Of a stretch of 17,634 nucleotides of DNA, positions 1-5,937 are shown in pieces. A program made the translations under genes and the position numbers. Each line of letters begins with the position of its first letter. Position 1 is the stretch's first letter. Source of the stretch: Dongia_A sp964542425 (GTDB lineage Bacteria; Pseudomonadota; Alphaproteobacteria; Dongiales; Dongiaceae); contig CAZIUB010000020.1 in assembly GCA_964542425.1 (NCBI GenBank), positions 1 to 17,634 of the forward strand, read 5' to 3'. The notes beneath the pieces were generated by a model that saw only the letters and a list, made by a program, of their open reading frames with translations, did not search any database and was not told where the DNA came from.

Positions 1-16
1 CTGGCTGGTTCGCCAT
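1..16 (-). CDS. Start of a probable IS5-family transposase (partial, runs off the left edge)
   Basis: Only five codons are visible: ATG at 16-14, then codons giving M-A-N-Q-P. The start is well supported by AAGGAG (rc of 23-28) placed six bases upstream of the ATG. MANQP matches the remembered opening of many proteobacterial IS5-family transposases, which continue with GFFD. This is too short to prove identity; the surrounding IS-like tip is the stronger argument. The gene reads away from the MATE transporter. Confidence 0.45.
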
Positions 17-138
17 CGGCGACTCCTTTGCTGCTGGAATCACTGAATCAGAAATCTATCCCGCGGAACAGGGGGTTTTTAGAGGTGGCCTTGAATCAGA
101 ATGACAAATCAAGTGCAAGCGATTAAATCAGAGGCTCC
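1..138 (-). mobile_element. End of an IS5-like insertion sequence (rest lies left of the window)
   Basis: Read on the minus strand this stretch has the layout of the 5' end of an IS. An outer tip ending in GAGCCTCTGATTT (rc of about 125-137) is followed by about 120 bp of non-coding leader with repeated TGATTCA-type motifs (44-53 and 92-101 on the plus strand are the identical 10-mer TGAATCAGAA). A strong Shine-Dalgarno and an ATG at 16 then read out of the window. The sequence CTAG at 139-142, just outside the tip, fits the YTAR target duplication of IS5-group elements, but the matching copy is out of view. The family assignment comes from recalled IS5-family ends and transposase starts. The outer boundary at 138 is estimated. 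Confidence 0.55.
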
Positions 139-143
139 CTAGT

Positions 144-200
144 GGTATTCAGCTTCCGACACATGAATCGCCCTAGGGATTCATGTGTCGGAACCATACC
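144..200. repeat. Long near-perfect palindrome between the IS end and the first dispersed repeat
   Basis: The arms TTCCGACACATGAATC (154-169) and its exact reverse complement (178-193) enclose an 8-nt loop. The outer arms GGTAT (144-148) and ATACC (196-200) extend the symmetry to about 57 bp with a small internal bulge. No T-run follows on either strand, so it is not a standard intrinsic terminator. It fills the whole space between the IS target site and repeat copy 1. It could be a transcription-stopping hairpin, a protein-binding site or part of another mobile element. Nothing else is seen in the gene-free stretch 17-309 apart from this palindrome, the IS leader and repeat copy 1. Confidence 0.8.
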
Positions 201-201
201 G

Positions 202-345
202 CTAATACCCGCCGTCACTGAAGGCTGAATCGGCAACCGAACCGGTCCAGGGCGTGCCGGCGGGTACGATCATTCCGCAATATGCGGCCCAACTTTCGTC
301 GAGGCATCGATGAAGCCCCTGTATCACGCATTTCCGAAAGCTGGC
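202..345 (+). repeat. Dispersed two-hairpin repeat, copy 1
   Basis: Hairpin A has arms TACCCGCCGTCAC (206-218) and GTGCCGGCGGGTA (254-266), with one mismatch. Hairpin B has arms CCAACTTTCG (289-298) and CGAAAGCTGG (335-344), with one change from the other copies. The linker GCGGCCCAACTTTCGT is shared with the copy at 8808-8955. This copy carries GAGG (301-304) and the ATG at 310 that starts the MATE transporter, so its right-hand part is translated. The left boundary is set by the CTAATACC/CTAGTACC similarity with copies 3 and 4. Confidence 0.8.
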
Positions 346-1719
346 GGTGGAGCGCTTCGCCATGAAATTGTTGCCACCCTTACGCTTGCCACCCCCATCG
401 CGGTCGCGATGTTGGGCGAAATTGGCATGGCGATGATCGATTACGTGATGGCCGGAAGACTGGGCGTGCAGGCATTGGCCGCCGCCGGTCTTGGCGGGCA
501 GGTTCTGTTCATTCCGATCCTGTGGGCGATGGGTGCATTGGCGGCGATCGGCGCGGTCGGCGCCCAGGCCCATGGCGCGGGCGATGCCGAACAGGTGTCG
601 CTGGCCATCCGCCAGGGTTTTCGAATGGCCACGTTGCTGATCGTGCCTTGCGCGATTTGCTACGCGCTGGCCTGGCCCGTCCTGGCATTGTTCGAGGATG
701 ACAGGCAAGTCGTCGACATGGTCCTGCGGATCTTGCTGTGGGCCTTGCCGGTAATTCCCTTGACCTTGTGGTTCACGGTCCTGCGGAACTTCGTCACCGT
801 CATGCAGCGCCCGAACGTGGTCAGCGTGGCGGCCCTCATCGGCCTTGGCGTGACCTTCATCGGCAATTACGCCTTCATGTACGGTTCCTGGGGCCTGCCG
901 CGCCTGGGCGTGGCGGCGATCGGGCTCTCGGCCTCGCTGGCGACGCTGGCGCAACTGTTGACGATCACATTTTACGTCGTGCGGCATCGCGAATTGCGGG
1001 TCTATCGCCTGTTCGCCGAATTGCGCCGCTACCACGCAGAGATGTTTTCCGATCTTTCTCGGGTGGGCGGGCCGATCGCTCTGGCCTACATATTCGAAAG
1101 CGGATTGTTCTTCATGACCACGCTCTTGATGGGTCGGTTCGAAACCGAAGCCCTTGCCGCCCATAGCGTGGTCATGAGCATTTCCTCGGTCACCTTCATG
1201 ATTCCCTATGCGCTGTCGCAGGCGGCGACGGTAAGGGTCGGATACGGAATCGGCGAGGGAAGGATCGAGGCCGCGCGCCGGGCCGGAGACGTGGCGGTCG
1301 CGTTGTCCGCCGTGTGGATGCTGGCGATGGCCGGCCTGATGTGGGTGGCACCTCAGACCCTGACCTCTCTTTATCTCGATCCCGATCAGCCGGGTAGCGA
1401 AGGGGTCTTCCCCTTCGCCATCGCCATGATGGTCATCGCCGCCTTGTATCAGATCGCCGACGGGTTGCAGGTCAGCGCGGCGGGCGCGTTGCGCGGGTTG
1501 AAGGACACGCGCGTGCCGATGGTGATTTCCGGGCTCGGCTATTGGGGTTTTGGCCTGGTGGGCGCGTTGGTGCTGGCCTTTCCGGTCGGGCTGGGGCCGA
1601 TCGGGTTGTGGCTAGGTATCGCCATCGGGCTCTCGGTCTCGGCCACTTTGTTGTGTTGGCGCTGGTTTTTCCTGTCACGGCGATTCGCGCGGGGCCAGCC
1701 AGTGCCAACTTTCGAATAA
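310..1719 (+). CDS. MATE family multidrug/metabolite efflux transporter
   Basis: This 469-residue inner-membrane protein has the size and 12-helix hydrophobic pattern of MATE (NorM-like) transporters, which export cationic drugs or metabolites using Na+ or H+ gradients. Two MatE half-domains are visible, about residues 20-185 and 245-410. The first opens with a TPIAVAMLGEIGMAMIDYVM-like helix and the second with a GGPIALAYIFESGLF segment. Family-like sequence begins near residue 16. The first dozen residues and the ATG come from repeat copy 1, and no other in-frame ATG or GTG lies between 310 and the first helix, so this start is retained. The last codons (QPVPTFE) and the TAA lie inside repeat copy 2. 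tlyA follows on the same strand. The substrate cannot be told from the sequence. Confidence 0.9.
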   Translation: MKPLYHAFPKAGGGALRHEIVATLTLATPIAVAMLGEIGMAMIDYVMAGRLGVQALAAAGLGGQVLFIPILWAMGALAAIGAVGAQAHGAGDAEQVSLAIRQGFRMATLLIVPCAICYALAWPVLALFEDDRQVVDMVLRILLWALPVIPLTLWFTVLRNFVTVMQRPNVVSVAALIGLGVTFIGNYAFMYGSWGLPRLGVAAIGLSASLATLAQLLTITFYVVRHRELRVYRLFAELRRYHAEMFSDLSRVGGPIALAYIFESGLFFMTTLLMGRFETEALAAHSVVMSISSVTFMIPYALSQAATVRVGYGIGEGRIEAARRAGDVAVALSAVWMLAMAGLMWVAPQTLTSLYLDPDQPGSEGVFPFAIAMMVIAALYQIADGLQVSAAGALRGLKDTRVPMVISGLGYWGFGLVGALVLAFPVGLGPIGLWLGIAIGLSVSATLLCWRWFFLSRRFARGQPVPTFE

Positions 1720-1841
1720 AAGCGATCGGTGAACCGCACCCATGTTTCGACGAAAGTTGGCACATGTCGCGAAATTATCGCACCCGCTGGCAGGCGTCGG
1801 TGGGGATATGACCGAATCATCCTGCCGCGACGGTGGACGCG
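1704..1841 (-). repeat. Dispersed two-hairpin repeat, copy 2 (inverted relative to copy 1)
   Basis: Hairpin B is perfect over 11 bp: GCCAACTTTCG (1704-1714) and CGAAAGTTGGC (1751-1761). Hairpin A (about 1780-1841, plus-strand view) is more degenerate. It keeps the CAGCGGGTGCGATAATTT-like edge and the CCGTCGC...GATTCGG block on the minus strand, but its outer end has drifted from CTAGTACC, so the 1841 boundary is approximate. The element overlaps the last five codons and stop of the MATE gene and ends about 4 bp before the tlyA ATG. It therefore occupies the whole intergenic gap, including any ribosome-binding site for tlyA. Confidence 0.78.
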
Positions 1842-1845
1842 AACA

Positions 1846-2589
1846 ATGAGCGGCAAGAGGCGCGCCGATCTGATGCTGGTGGATCGGGGCCTGGTGGAAA
1901 GCCGGGCCAAGGCGCAGGCCTTGATCATGGCCGGCAAGGTTTTTTCCGGCGAAAGGCGCATCGCAAAGCCTGGCGAACAAATGGTCGATTCGGCGCCGCT
2001 GGAGTTGCGCGGCCAGGACCATCCCTGGGTCTCGCGCGGGGGACTGAAGCTCGCTCATGCCATCCAGCATTTCGGCCTGGACGCCCGGGGCGCGGTGGCG
2101 ATCGATGTCGGCGCCTCGACCGGGGGCTTCACCGATGTTCTGCTGGCCCAGGGCGCCCAGCGTGTGTACGCAATCGATGTCGGGCACGGGCAATTGGCCT
2201 GGAAGCTGCGCCAGGACCCAAGGGTGGTGGTGCTGGAGCGCGTCAATGCGCGCCATCTGGACTCGACCCGGATTCCAGAGCCAGTCGATTGGGTGGTGTG
2301 CGACGCGAGCTTCATCGGATTGGAGGTTGTGTTGCCGGCCGCCTTGGCGTTGACCAAGCCCGGCGCCATTTGCGTGGCATTGATCAAGCCGCAATTCGAA
2401 GTGGGGCCGGCGCGGGTCGGCAAGGGCGGCGTGGTGCGCGATCCGGCGCTGCACCAGGAAGTTTGCGAGCGCATCGTTTCCTGGTTCGGCGCCCGGCCGG
2501 GCTGGTCGGTCCTGGGATTATGCGAAAGTCCGATCCAGGGCCCGGAGGGCAACCGCGAATTCCTGATCGCCGCCAGGCGAGTGAGCTAA
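1846..2589 (+). CDS. tlyA: TlyA family rRNA 2'-O-methyltransferase (hemolysin-A-like)
   Basis: This 247-residue protein has the two-domain TlyA layout. An N-terminal S4 RNA-binding domain covers about residues 6-65 (RADLMLVDRGLVESRAKA). An FtsJ/RrmJ-type SAM methyltransferase domain follows, with motif I IDVGASTGGF at 86-95, GGLK at about 65-68, CDASF at about 152 and IKPQFE at about 180. The family 2'-O-methylates cytidines in ribosomal RNA; older 'hemolysin' labels come from early expression phenotypes. The ATG at 1846 is preferred over an in-frame ATG at 1729, because 1729 lies inside repeat copy 2 and adds 39 residues with no family resemblance. There is no strong Shine-Dalgarno. The TAA shares bases with the sppA stop on the other strand, so the two genes end tail to tail. 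Confidence 0.9.
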   Translation: MSGKRRADLMLVDRGLVESRAKAQALIMAGKVFSGERRIAKPGEQMVDSAPLELRGQDHPWVSRGGLKLAHAIQHFGLDARGAVAIDVGASTGGFTDVLLAQGAQRVYAIDVGHGQLAWKLRQDPRVVVLERVNARHLDSTRIPEPVDWVVCDASFIGLEVVLPAALALTKPGAICVALIKPQFEVGPARVGKGGVVRDPALHQEVCERIVSWFGARPGWSVLGLCESPIQGPEGNREFLIAARRVS

Positions 2590-4355
2590 TCAACCTTGCC
2601 GTTGACGAAGATCGGCGGCATCCGGAGCGCTCCGCCCGCGATCCCATCGCCCAGAACGCCGAAGGGATCGCTGTTCGCGCCACCCCATATCAACTTGGCG
2701 AGCGCGCCTGGCCCTGGCGCCTCGGCCTTGCCGCCGAGGAGATCGAGGATCAATTTCCACGCCGGTTCGGGAGCCGGGTAGGGGACAAGAACGATGGCGC
2801 GATCCGGGCCTAGTTTCGCGGCATCGCGCGCCAGATCGAGCGCGGTTGCAAATCCACCCAATGCATCGACCAGGCCCATCTCCTTGGCGTCGGCGCCGCT
2901 CCAGATCTGGCCCTTGGCGGCTTCTTCGGCTTGTTCGGGCGACAGGCCACGGCCGCGCGCCACCTTGGTCACGAAATCGGCGTAGATTGCATCCATGCGC
3001 GCCTCCAGCCGAGCCCAGGCTTCGGGCGTGAAATCCTGGTTCACGCTGTCCGTGCCGGCGGCGGCGCCGGCCGACACCCCCTCGACCGAGATGCCGAGCC
3101 TTCGCCACAGGCCGCTCAAAACCGGCTTTCCCGCGAAGACGCCAATCGAACCGGTGATAGTGCCCGGTTCGGCCACGATCTTGGCGGCGGGTGCCGCGAT
3201 GAAGTAGCCGCCGGAAGCGGCCGTGCCGATCATCGAGGCGATCACCGGAATACCCGCCGATCGCGCTTGCTCCACTTGCCGCCAGATCTCGTCGGCGGCG
3301 ATATAGGACCCGCCCGGCGAATCGATTCTGAGGATGATCGCCGCCACTTTGTCCTCGAGCGCCTCGGCGATGGCGGCGGCAACATCATGCGAGGCAATGA
3401 CCTCTTCCTCGCCGAAGGGGCCTTTCTGTCGGGCGCCTTGGACAACCGGTCCGATGGCACTCACCAATGCGACCTTGGCCGCGTTCGCCGGTGGATCCGG
3501 CATTTGCGCCCAGTAATCGGCGAGGCTCACCATCCGTTCTTCTGCGCCCAAACTTGCCCGTGCCTCGCTCCAATAGGCGAGGCCGTCGACGAGGCCCTGC
3601 TTGGCCGCCGCCGCGCCGTCCCATGGCGCCCCATCGACCCAGGACCTGGCGACCGCCGGGGTCACGTTGCGGTCGGCGGCCAAGTCGGCCACCAATTGCG
3701 CCAGCCACGAATCGGCCAGCTGCTGCAGGTTTTGGCGCAAGGGCTCGGGCATCGTGGTGGCGGTGAAAATGTAGGGCGGGCTCTTGAATTCCCGCCGCTG
3801 GACGGTGCGGGGCTCGATCCCCAGCCAATCGAGTGCCCCTTTGATGAACGGCATTTCCAGCCGGAACCCGAGCAATCCGACTTCACCCGAGGGCTGCAGG
3901 AAGACACGATCGGCCGCCGCCGCGACATAATAGAGCGTTGTGCCGTTTCCCACCTCGCCGAAGGTTTCGGCGAAGGCATGCACGGACTTGCCGCCGTCAC
4001 GAAAGGCCTTGATCGCCGCGCGCAATTCCTGGGCTCTCGACATGTCGAGCGACCCGCCGCCAACCCGCAACCTCATGCCCTTGATGCGGGGATCCTTCGC
4101 GGCTGCTTCAAGTGCCAGAACCAGATGCGGCATGGAGAGACGACTACGCCAGGGGTCGAACCAGGCGGCCCGGTTCCGTTCCGGGATGCCGTCGGCCAGA
4201 TCCAGCGTCAGCACCGTCTGATCCTCGATCGCCTTGGTCGCGCGCTCGAAGCCGGGCGCCACCACAAGGAGCGCCACCATCGCCGCCACGGTGACGGCGC
4301 CGAGCAGGGCCAGCAGCCAGAACGCGAGCCGGACAATGAAACGGAGTGTGGACAT
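2586..4355 (-). CDS. sppA: Signal peptide peptidase SppA, 67K type (protease IV)
   Basis: This is a membrane-anchored serine protease that degrades signal peptides after release by signal peptidase. The 589-residue length and internal duplication match the long E. coli-type SppA rather than the short archaeal/Bacillus type. One N-terminal membrane segment (about residues 6-34) is followed by two tandem S49 domains. The catalytic dyad is split as expected: a lysine in EFKSPPY (about K191) in the first domain and a serine in TAASGGYF (about S381) in the second. The nearby DSPGGSYIAADEIW and GTITGSIGVF segments are family-typical. The ATG at 4355 (MSTLRF) is chosen over one 12 codons upstream because it directly precedes the membrane helix. 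It is divergent from the rRNA methyltransferase gene with an 83-bp gap, and convergent with tlyA with overlapping stops. Confidence 0.92.
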   Translation of the reverse strand: MSTLRFIVRLAFWLLALLGAVTVAAMVALLVVAPGFERATKAIEDQTVLTLDLADGIPERNRAAWFDPWRSRLSMPHLVLALEAAAKDPRIKGMRLRVGGGSLDMSRAQELRAAIKAFRDGGKSVHAFAETFGEVGNGTTLYYVAAAADRVFLQPSGEVGLLGFRLEMPFIKGALDWLGIEPRTVQRREFKSPPYIFTATTMPEPLRQNLQQLADSWLAQLVADLAADRNVTPAVARSWVDGAPWDGAAAAKQGLVDGLAYWSEARASLGAEERMVSLADYWAQMPDPPANAAKVALVSAIGPVVQGARQKGPFGEEEVIASHDVAAAIAEALEDKVAAIILRIDSPGGSYIAADEIWRQVEQARSAGIPVIASMIGTAASGGYFIAAPAAKIVAEPGTITGSIGVFAGKPVLSGLWRRLGISVEGVSAGAAAGTDSVNQDFTPEAWARLEARMDAIYADFVTKVARGRGLSPEQAEEAAKGQIWSGADAKEMGLVDALGGFATALDLARDAAKLGPDRAIVLVPYPAPEPAWKLILDLLGGKAEAPGPGALAKLIWGGANSDPFGVLGDGIAGGALRMPPIFVNGKVD

Positions 4356-4394
4356 TTTGCTACCCACCGTCGCAAATTGCCGATCGAGCAAGAT

Positions 4395-4420
4395 GACCCC
4401 GCCAGTACACGCCGGCGGGG
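4395..4420. repeat. GC-rich hairpin resembling half of hairpin A of the dispersed repeat
   Basis: CCCCGCC (4397-4403) and GGCGGGG (4413-4419) flank a 9-nt loop in the sppA/methyltransferase divergent region. GACCCCGCCAGT (4395-4406) is identical to the inner part of hairpin A in the 8808-8955 repeat, and the right arm CGGCGGG is also shared. It may be a decayed remnant of the repeat, or an independent hairpin that converged on the same G/C-rich arm. No hairpin B is present. Confidence 0.4.
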
Positions 4421-4438
4421 CTCAAGGCAAGAGCGGCC

Positions 4439-5734
4439 ATGGCGCGACCCATATCCGACGACAGCGCGCCGGCGGGCGCCTTCGAGTTGACGCTCGACGA
4501 AATGGGTGCCCAGGGCGATGCAATCGGCTTTCTAGATGGCCGCAAGGTCTTCCTCGCCCATGCGCTCGCCGGCGAGCGGGTCATCGCGGTGCCCAGGCGA
4601 ATGACCGGGGGCGCGATCTGGGCCGATCCCTGGCGCGTGATCGTCCACTCGAGGGAGCGCGTCCTACCACCTTGCCGGCATTCCGGAACCTGTGGCGGCT
4701 GCAAATTGCAGCATTGGCGGGAATCGGCCTACCGATCGTGGAAGCTTGGCCTGGTCGAGAGCGCGCTCGGAGCCCGCAAGCTTGCCCCGCCAGGCACGAT
4801 CGAGGGGGTATTCATTCCAGAGGGCACGCGCCGGCGCGCGGAATTGGCGGCGAGAAGGCGGGGTGATGTCTGTGTGTTGGGCTTTCACGGCGGCGGCAGT
4901 CACGACATCGTCGACATTTCGGAATGCCATGTGCTGACACCGCCCTTGATGGCTCTGCTGCCGGGCCTGCGCTGGGCGTTGCGAGATTGCCTTGATCCGG
5001 GCCAAAGCTGCGACATCCTGTTGACCGCGACCGAATCCGGTCCCGACATGCTGATTACGGCGCGCGACAAGCCAAACGAGGGCGCCAGGGCGCGGCTGAT
5101 CGATTTCGCGCGCGAGGCCGGCGTGGCGCGAATCTGCTGGCGGCGGGGCGAGGCGATCCCCGACATCGTTTGCCGGTTTCGCGTTCCCCAGGTATCGTTC
5201 GACGGCATGACGGTCGCGTTGCCGGCGCCATCCTTCCTGCAACCAACGCTCGCGGGCGAGGCGGCACTTCGGGCGATCATCATGCGCGGGCTTGGCCAAG
5301 CGCGCAGCGTCGCGGAATTGTTCTGCGGGTGCGGCACCTTCACCTTCGCGATCGCAAGGCAAGCCAAGGTCCTGGCCGTGGACGGCGCCAAGCCCGCGAT
5401 CGAGGCGCTCAGCCAAGCGGCGCGGACGAGCGGGTTGACCGGGAACATCGAACCCTTGCATCGGGATTTGGAGCGATCGCCGCTATCCGTTCGGGAGTTG
5501 CGGCGATTCGAGGCGATTGTGCTGGACCCGCCGCGAGGGGGCGCCAAGGCGCAATCGCTGGCCTTGGCCAAGTCGGGCGTCGATCGAATCGTCTATGTAT
5601 CGTGCAGCCCTTCGAGTTTCGCGCGCGACGCTCGCGTCCTTGTGGATGGTGGATTCGCGCTTTCGCAATTGTCCGTTATCGATCAATTCCTCTGGTCGGC
5701 GCATCTGGAATTGGTGGCCGAATTCCGGCGTTGA
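4439..5734 (+). CDS. 23S rRNA (uracil-5-)-methyltransferase, RlmD/TrmA family
   Basis: This 431-residue enzyme would methylate C5 of a uridine in RNA using SAM. A TRAM-like N-terminal segment (about 13-60) is followed by a [4Fe-4S] cysteine set: C79, C85 and C88 (CRHSGTCGGC) plus C163 in SECHVL. The C-terminal Rossmann domain has FCGCGTFTFA (about 295-304) and DPPRGGAK (363-370). The catalytic nucleophile is C389 in YVSCSPSSF, and the proton-abstracting glutamate is E424 in AHLELV. All key residues are present, so the protein should be active. The cluster cysteines favour RlmD/RlmCD-like enzymes over TrmA, but the exact target base is not fixed by sequence alone. It lies close to tlyA, a second rRNA methyltransferase. 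Confidence 0.88.
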   Translation: MARPISDDSAPAGAFELTLDEMGAQGDAIGFLDGRKVFLAHALAGERVIAVPRRMTGGAIWADPWRVIVHSRERVLPPCRHSGTCGGCKLQHWRESAYRSWKLGLVESALGARKLAPPGTIEGVFIPEGTRRRAELAARRRGDVCVLGFHGGGSHDIVDISECHVLTPPLMALLPGLRWALRDCLDPGQSCDILLTATESGPDMLITARDKPNEGARARLIDFAREAGVARICWRRGEAIPDIVCRFRVPQVSFDGMTVALPAPSFLQPTLAGEAALRAIIMRGLGQARSVAELFCGCGTFTFAIARQAKVLAVDGAKPAIEALSQAARTSGLTGNIEPLHRDLERSPLSVRELRRFEAIVLDPPRGGAKAQSLALAKSGVDRIVYVSCSPSSFARDARVLVDGGFALSQLSVIDQFLWSAHLELVAEFRR

Positions 5735-5839
5735 TCCGGGTCTGACCCATCCTTCGGAATAATCCGGGCCGGGGCATCGTCGATCGGGCCATTTATTTCT
5801 TGCCGGCATGCGAGTTTCGGCATTAATTCGATCAAAGGA

Positions 5840-5857
5840 AACTAGAAATTAACTAGA
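5840..5857. promoter_or_regulatory. Direct repeat AACTAGA with 11-bp period upstream of the kinase gene
   Basis: AACTAGA occurs at 5840-5846 and again at 5851-5857, so the two copies face the same side of the helix. The surrounding 5820-5860 stretch is A/T-rich in an otherwise G/C-rich sequence, as expected for a promoter or regulator-binding region. It lies about 80 bp before the histidine kinase start. No convincing -10/-35 pair could be fixed. The remainder of the 199-bp gap (5735-5933) shows no gene apart from the short leader frame at 5905. Confidence 0.3.
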
Positions 5858-5904
5858 TCCGCCTATTCAGGGAGGAGGCGAGATCGGCACAGCGGGGCGG
5901 GGCG

Positions 5905-5937
5905 ATGAAATCTTTCATGGGGACATTGGCGGCATGA
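5905..5937 (+). other. Possible 10-codon leader frame coupled to the kinase start
   Basis: ATG AAA TCT TTC ATG GGG ACA TTG GCG GCA TGA encodes a decapeptide. Its TGA overlaps the kinase ATG in the classic ATGA arrangement, which often marks translational coupling. GGGGCGGGG lies just upstream as a purine-rich but weak ribosome-binding candidate. A frame this short can occur by chance, and nothing in the peptide suggests attenuation by a specific amino acid. Confidence 0.25.

Noticed and set aside
144..200. Intrinsic terminator
   Set aside because: The stem is long, but no T-run follows on either strand.
202..1164. 320-codon minus-strand frame opposite the MATE gene
   Set aside because: It is His/Gln/Arg-rich low-complexity translation with no recognisable domain, lying entirely opposite a clear transporter.
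2931..4490. 519-codon open frame on the plus strand opposite sppA
   Set aside because: It is antisense to a well-supported SppA with intact catalytic residues. Its composition (Arg/Gly/His-rich, no domain) is typical of a shadow frame in G/C-rich DNA.
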